Positions 1 to 7,300 of a stretch of 64,000 nucleotides of DNA are shown here, piece after piece. The notes under the pieces are model-generated. The model was not told the origin of the DNA, made no database searches, and saw nothing but the letters and a program-made list of their open reading frames with translations. The stretch spans positions 1,240,001 through 1,304,000 of the forward strand of contig CP053157.1 in the NCBI GenBank assembly GCA_014607495.2, given 5' to 3'. This DNA comes from Carposina sasakii. Lineage: Eukaryota > Arthropoda > Insecta > Lepidoptera > Carposinidae. Each line of letters opens with the position of its first letter. Position 1 is the first letter of the stretch. The position numbers and the translations under genes are program-made.

Positions 1-545
1 AATTTGGAACTCCCGTTGGTCCCCTTCCCGTGGGAATTTCGGGAAATCCGTTCTTAGAGCTTCCTTGTAGCCCTAATCCGATTTCAGCTTCGTATAAATA
101 GCGGTTTTCGTAAAAATTTGAAATTCCCCGTTTGTCCCCTTCCCGTGAGAATTTCGGGAAATTCGTTCTTAGAGCTTCCTTATAGCCCTAATCCGATTTC
201 AGCTTCGTATAAATAGCGGTTTTCGTAAAAATTTCTAAATTCCCCGTTTGTCCCCTTCCCGTGGGAATTTCGGGAAATCCGTTTTTAGTTCTTCCTCGTT
301 GTCCCCAATGAACATATATGCCCGATTTCAGCTTCATAAGTATAGCGGTTCTCGTAAAAAATTATGAATTCCCGTATGTCCCCTTCCCGTGGGAATTTCG
401 GGAAATCCGTTTTTAGTCCTTCCTCGTTGTCCCCAATGAACATATATGCCCGATTTCAGCTTCATATGTATAGCGGTTGTCGTAAAAAATATTAAATTCC
501 CGTTGGTCGCCTTCCCGTGGGAATATCGGGAAATTCTTATAACCC
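1..545. repeat. Minisatellite of 115-130 bp units, about 4.7 copies
   Basis: Five consecutive units start near 1, 115, 230, 360 and 489. Each carries TCCCCTTCCCGTGGGAATTT, then CGGGAAATYC, a GATTTCAGCTTC block and TAGCGGTTNTCGTAAAA. Units 1-2 are 115 bp; units 3-4 are about 130 bp because of an added CAATGAACATATATG segment; unit 5 stops after about 55 bp. The array may continue upstream of the window. It lies in an intron of the SLC26 gene or 5' of it. Confidence 0.9.
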
Positions 546-1149
546 TATGACACTCAGCAATAATGTGGCTTTCTATTGGTGAAAGAATTTTTAAAATCGA
601 TTCAGTAGATCCCGAGATTACCCCTTACAATTTAACAAATATACAAACACACAAACTTTACCTCTTTATAATATTAGTATAGATAGTACCTATAGACAAG
701 AAATGTTTAGAAAAACAGTACATAGTAGATAGATGACTTTATGGCTCCAACCTCTGATACGGCGTAATCTGAGTCAGGGGTGGTTTAATATTTATCTATG
801 TCATATCATATCATTGCGCGTTCATAGAACCCATAGCTCAAAATCTTAGAAATATAAAGGTGACTATTTACGCGACGGAATTTCGACGCAAACCGGGTAC
901 GGACAAGTAGACGATTTGTTTGTGTGAAAGTGAGCTATTTAAAAAGTGTCAATTCTGGTCGATACGACACGATACCGAAGAATAGCGCCTTAGAATACTA
1001 TTTATTTAAAAGTTAAATGTAACAACGACAGCTACAACATACTCGTACCTATAGAAATAGGGTTGAAATATATACAATAGTACGTACGTATTACGTTCTA
1101 AAAACTGAAACCGGCTTCTACACCGATTTTCCTCCGATTTCTTTTCCAG
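546..1149. other. Intronic sequence before the first visible exon
   Basis: AT-rich, with no coding signal recognised. The segment ends in a pyrimidine tract and an AG acceptor (CTTTTCCAG at 1141-1149) that leads into the first recognised SLC26 exon. Confidence 0.6.
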
Positions 1150-1342
1150 GTGGGCCTCTACTCCAGCATATTCCCTGGTCTAGTATACATGGTGTTTGGT
1201 AGCTGTAAGGACGTGACAGTCGGCCCAACGGCCATCCTCGCCGCTTTGTTGGCTAAATACGTGGCCAAGTCGGCTGACTTCGCGTATCTGGCTTCGTTCC
1301 TATCCGGCCTGATAATTGTGCTGCTTGGCGTTTTACAGTTAG
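1150..1342 (+). CDS. SLC26A11: SLC26A11-like exon (TM region, GLYSS/GPTAI)
   Basis: Starts in phase 0 after CTTTTCCAG and ends one base into a Gly codon at TTAG|GTTAGT. The translation opens GLYSSIFPGLVYMVFG, the end of the sulfate-transporter signature, and continues through DVTVGPTAILAALLAKY and LASFLSGLIIVLLGVLQL, two hydrophobic segments of the membrane domain. It is not an initiating exon: the family has about 85 residues before this point and the exon begins at a splice acceptor. Confidence 0.9.
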
Positions 1343-4300
1343 GTTAGTAATATTAGAATTACTAATTATATTTCGAGTTGTTGACCAATTTCGAGAACGA
1401 GAAAAAAAAACTGAGATACTGAACAAGTATTTTGAGTTATACGACAGTGTTATTATTACTCGCAGGAAATGCATTTTTAATTTGATTATCCGCAATGTTT
1501 GCTTTACGCGCCAATTGTATTGGGCGATCCTGTGACTAGTTAAATGGGCTTATTGGTTAGTGTGTGATAGGCACTATGCTGTTTTTGGATCACTTGTGAC
1601 TCTCCTTTGGAGTTGATCAGTTAATAGACCTTTTTTGGTCGTAACTTTTTTTTTTTGAAAAGCATCCATACGTAATAGTTTTGTTTTTATGTCATTCTCA
1701 TTATTTTAAGGCCTACTTAAACGAACTGCACTATTTTTTACTTGAAAAAAAAAAGAAAACAAAGATGGAAATTTTTTGAATTTTCCTGCGAAAATTTTCA
1801 GTGGTTTTCGCCTCAAAATCATGGTCTGAAGTCGCTATATCAATATTTGCCTGGCTGTCACTTCCACCCTGTATATACATGGGCCAAACAATAACTAGTG
1901 GGTCACTGGACCCGGAAGCGCTTCCCTACTCACTTCCCTACAGCCTATTCATCAGCATCTGTCTACAACCAGGTTTCCTGTTGGACTTCATCTCCAAAGC
2001 CGGTGATCAGTGGGTTCACCACTGCTGCGGCGTTGCAGATAGGAGCATCACAGCTCAAGACCTTGTTTAGAGTCACTGGTAAATCATACTTCTTGTCCTT
2101 TATTGCACATACACAAAAAGTATAAATTACAAGATAAAAGCAGAGATGCATGTACAATGGCAAGCTTATCTCTACAAGAGATCTCTTCCACGAAAAGCTA
2201 ATCAAACCTAAGCAAATCTAAGAGATAAATTCACATTAGGTTAGGTTAGGTTAGGTTAGGTTAGTAACATTCTCCCACATAACCCGCTGGTCCCACATAA
2301 TCCGCTGGACCCACATAACCCGCTGGCAGCCCCAGCGCCCTTCTCAGGGCGTGCCGCGGGTACCCGTAAAGGGATTCCCCCACGTAAAAAAAAAAAAGTC
2401 AGTAACATTCTTTTTCTTCAGCCTATTGCAGTCCACGTTTAATATGAATGACTAAATTATATTCCAAGTTGTATTAGACAAACGGCTGTTTTTCGATAGA
2501 AGACGTTGGCAAGACTTCACCGTAAGACTACAGAAACGGTCTACCTGCCCCGTGTGTGGGTTAGCCAGAGCTGCAGGATAATGAAGGAGATCTCACAGTC
2601 ACATTTAATCTCACAGTCGCATAACGGAGCCAGATGTAAGATATCAGTGGTGCTAGTCCATCGTCTGAGAGAACGACCCAGAGTTCTTTAGTCGACTCTT
2701 GCGACATGCACGGAAGGAGATGCAGCTGATGTATTCTGGTGTACACCTACATCAGAACAGGATCCTCAATTTGTTTTAATTAAATATAAATATAATAATT
2801 ATGTTTTCAGGTTCGTCTGGCGGTACGTTCATCACATCTTTAATTAATTTCTTCAAAAACATAACTACAGTGCAGTTATGGGACTCCATACTAGGAATAG
2901 CTTCTATTATAATGTTAGTACTTTTAAAAGTGAGTATAAGTAAGTACATAACATAAAAAACCTGACATCGTAAAAAGTCACTCTTACTACTAAGATAGCA
3001 AATGATACTTACCTCTCAAGCACAAATGCGATAAGCCGTTTAGGGTCTAGCGGGCCTGTCCAACATACGGCCCTCGGGACACAATGCGGCCCGCATAAGC
3101 CCCTTCATCCGGCCCGCGACGACATCCATTGATATTCGTTCAGTAAAAATGGTCCAAAATTCGTTAACACATTCGCTGCCGGCAGATTTTCTAAGGGTGT
3201 CATAACATCAGGTCAACACCTAGTGCCAGGACGAAAATAAGCATCAGCAGCACCTGTAGAAAGCCTAGAAGACGCAAAGACGTAGTCGCCGGCACTGAAT
3301 GTGTTAAATCATCTAACTAAATATGTACTTGACTGCAAGAGCGGTCCGTGTATGTCGATCTCTAGGTGCGAGTAACTGCTCGAGCAGTAGCGTGTATTAT
3401 ATTTTAATAGTGCTACTTTAAATCGTTGCTATTGGGAATTTCTTTTGGCCCGCTACGGTTACAAAAGTACTAAACTTGGTCTTTCACAAAATTATGTTGG
3501 ACACCCCTGCCTAGAGCGTGCCAAAAATGTACATACATACAAACATACACTAGAAAAACCTGCTTCTGGCGCAGTCGGGTAATTATAGAAACAGATAATT
3601 TATAATTAAATTAAATTTTTGTTAATGGTCACAAGATAAAATTAGGGCAAAAGAAGCGATGTAAACTACTGACAACTAGGACTACTATTTGCCTGATTGT
3701 AAATAGGTACATGCATACAGTTGTTTTTTCGTTGCCACTCTTAACGAAGGGTACGTACTCTATACATCAAATAAAGTAAGTTTATGCCAAAAAAATGCTG
3801 GGAAACAATGTAAACTTTTTTTTTTTTTTTTTTAAATTAATTTATCGGGCGAAACTTATAGTGTCTAGTGTTTATGCTAGTTTTTTCATAAACAGATATT
3901 AATTATTTCTCGTGAAAAAATCTTACTACACGCGTCAATTGCATTTATGCAGCAAAACGCAATCTATTTACTCAACTTTGGACCCTAATATTTTGGAAAC
4001 CAGACACTTCCCAGGTATGCTTCCATGAAGAAAAATGATCGTGATGATGAGGAGATTCCGTAGTTTTCGGGAACGTTGACGACAAAAAATCACTCTGTAT
4101 AGTCACGCCCATTATCCCCCAAAGAGGTTGGGCAGAAGTGTGCAAATTTACACACCCACTCTTCACCAGTTAGCCTATTAAGTACCACGTGGTGAGGGGT
4201 GTGCCTACCGCCGCTTTTCAAGCACTAATCGGAAAGGAATCTAATGTCTATTTTATCTATTTCAGTACTCTAATTTCCAACCCACCCCCGGTGCACCGTC

Positions 4301-7300
4301 ATATAAGCTCCATTTATCTCGCGTCTGGCAATACGTAGTGCGCGCAAGAAATGCTCTTGTCGTATTTGGAGGCGCATTGTTCGCCTATATATTACATGTC
4401 AGGGGATTGACGCCGTTTGCGCTGACCGGTAAGTACGCTTTGAGTCCTTAAGATATATACTGTGCTGATGCGGGGCTTCACTAGAACACATCAGCTGCAT
4501 CTCTTTCCGTGCATGTCATAAGAGCCGAAAAAACTCGTTTATCGTCATTCCCAGACGATAAGCTAGCAACGTCACTGAATTTACATCAATTAAATCATCA
4601 CCATCAAATTGCAAATGATCAAGTTTGTTTGCTTGGTATCCGCCACATAGATCATTTTGTATTCATCAATACATGCTGAATAATTTGATATTAAGTACCA
4701 GTACGTCATAACTGCAAAAGATATGTTTTTAAGTAGGAACGCGGTCTTGGACCATTTCCTTGAGCTCCCTTCTTGTTAGTTAGGCGGAATAAATTAAAAG
4801 TTCTCCGAAAATATATTGAGAATTTTTTCCATTTCTTTATTAATAATTTTATAATATATAATATCTTGACTAAGTTAAATTTATAAAAACACTTCTCCAT
4901 CAATATAATCCGTTAGGATATGGTTGATCGTTTCATCTTTAAACATTGTGCTGAGGGATTCAGCTTTGTTTGCCGAGATTTGGCTAGTGTATAGCTATCG
5001 GGATGAAAAATAACGTTGCCAATATGTAATTTAGAAAAGAGATGGTAAAATTCGTCATCCGAGTAATTGACCCGGTGGCTCAGTGGTGAGAGCGCTGGCA
5101 CGCGGAATGCAGAGGTCGTGGGTTCGATTCCCACCCGGGTGAGGAATTTTTTCCATTTCTTTATTAATAATTTTATGAAAATATTTTCTAAAAAACTTGA
5201 ACAAGTAAGAACTTTGCAGGTAAGATCCAAGGTGGGCTGCCTCATTTCTCGCTGCCACCTTTCTCGACGGTGGTCGGTAACCAGACGGTCGACTTTGCCG
5301 GCATGTTGGAAGGTTTTGGGCCGGAAGGTCTCGTTATGCCCTTAGTTACGATACTGGAGAGCATTGCTATTGCTAAGGCTTTTGGTAAGATTTTGTTTGT
5401 GTTACGTTTAAGCTCTTGACAGGTCATGCTATTCTGGTCTTGTTATTATATTTATATAAGAAATTACTGATTTGAAATTAAATGTAAATAAGCTATTCCT
5501 TAAAATGCCCTAAATAATTCTTTAATTTGTTACTTTCTTCACTATGGGTGCGCCCACCACCGGGCCCATACCCTCCACTGACCCTCGGATCTGATAACTC
5601 ATAACTGCGAAAACAGGCACTTGCACTAACTACAATCGCCACGAAACCAGACCCGAGCACCTAGTATGCAAGACAATACATTGCACTATCCCGGTGGTGG
5701 GCGCACCCATAGTGAATGTTTGAACTTCCGAATTGTAACGCCTAATACAATTTCATTTGTTACTTTCTGTTTAGCTTTGAGATCTTAAATCCACTCTGAG
5801 GGTAGTTTGAATTTATTAAATGATATGGCCCAATGGTTTGTAATAAAATCCGGATAAAAAATCAGGAAAGAATCTACTGACCGATATAATTTGTAGATGT
5901 CGCCTTTTTTACCCAATTGCGCCAGAAGGAGAATTATGTTTTTAGAGTGTAATGTTTGTATGTTGCAGTCAAAACTCTAACCAGTCAAAAGTAGCTTTAA
6001 CCAAATGCTTTCGAAAATACTAGGTACGTTTGGCTGAAATAACAGTTTATACGCAGTCTGGTTTTCTCTTGAAAGTTAATGAGGTTACGATACGATTATT
6101 ATGTACACTACGTTTATTTCTGTGATTTTTTCCCAGCGGGTCCGACCCCAGTGGACGCGACCCAGGAGATGGTGGCCGTGGGTCTATGTAACGTGGTGTG
6201 TGCGTTCTTCACCGGCATGCCGGCGGCGGGATCCTTTACCAGGACTGCCCTTAACAGAGCAAGTGGGGTCGTCACGCAAGCCGGGGGGATATTCAAGGGT
6301 AAGTAGATGTACTTGACCGCGTGACTTGAAGAGGGCGGCTGGTAGAGGCTGGATGGTAAAAACGGGAGATCGAGCCTTGTGGCGTACACTGGGGGAGGCC
6401 TACGTCTAGCAGTGGACTGCAATAGGCTGACGACGACTTAGCCGCGTGGTGCCGGCAGAGTAGAGTTTGTACCACACCATGTCTGCTCGTGGGTATCGTA
6501 CGAGGCGATTAAGGGTTTCCGGGAGGTGGGCAGCAGCGTTGTTATTTCAAATACAGATTTTCCAAAAATTGTCACTTAGCTATACCCGAGGAGGATTAGC
6601 GTCAGGCAGACAACCGGCCGTAAACAAATGCCAAATCTTTGGCAGTGTAAGTTTCCAAAGAAACTATATTGCGCTGACCACAGAAATAATGGGATGGGCA
6701 GGAAGAAGATGATGATGTAAGGCTTACTTTACTAGCATTTCACCTTAATAAATAAAGTTTATCTAATTGTCCCGCAGCCACTCTGGTCCTCCTCTCGGTG
6801 ACGCTTCTATCTGAAACCTTCTACTTCATCCCGCGGGCCACGCTGGCTGCAGTCATCATGGTCGCTATGTCTGGGATCGTAGAGTTCAAAATCATCGGCA
6901 AATTGTGGAGGAATACTAGTAAGTAACTAAATAGTTACAAACCAAACCCAACCCAAATGGATATGATGGTCCTTCGAATCGGATTTTGTTGTAGATGAAT
7001 TCGCCAAAAGTATTGACTAGTACATGGTAAAGATTGTACTGTGTGTAATGGATCAAAAATATCTGTTATTTGAACATAACTGTCCAAGTCGGCATCCGGC
7101 TCGAAGGCTCGAAAAATTTCAATTCAAACTTTAAAATCCAATATTTAACAAGTATTTAAGTGGAGTACGATAGGCTAAAATAATGATAATGTTTTCAGAG
7201 TCGGAATTCTTAGTGTATGTAGTGACAGTAGTATGCGGGACTTGCGCGGGACTCGAATACGGTATCCTACTGGGCGCGGCGGGAGACGCGGCGCGCGCGC

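Noticed and set aside
1..545. CRISPR-like array
   Set aside because: The units are contiguous 115-130 bp minisatellite repeats without unique spacers, in a eukaryotic intron.
2236..2264. Chromosome end (telomere)
   Set aside because: Only 5.8 TTAGG units, inside an intron of a continuing gene.
5069..5142. Possible tRNA-Ala gene
   Set aside because: Box A, box B, T-stem and most of the acceptor stem fit, but the anticodon stem does not pair. The same sequence occurs at 38890 and 9715 with a shared tail and flanking block, so it is SINE-derived.
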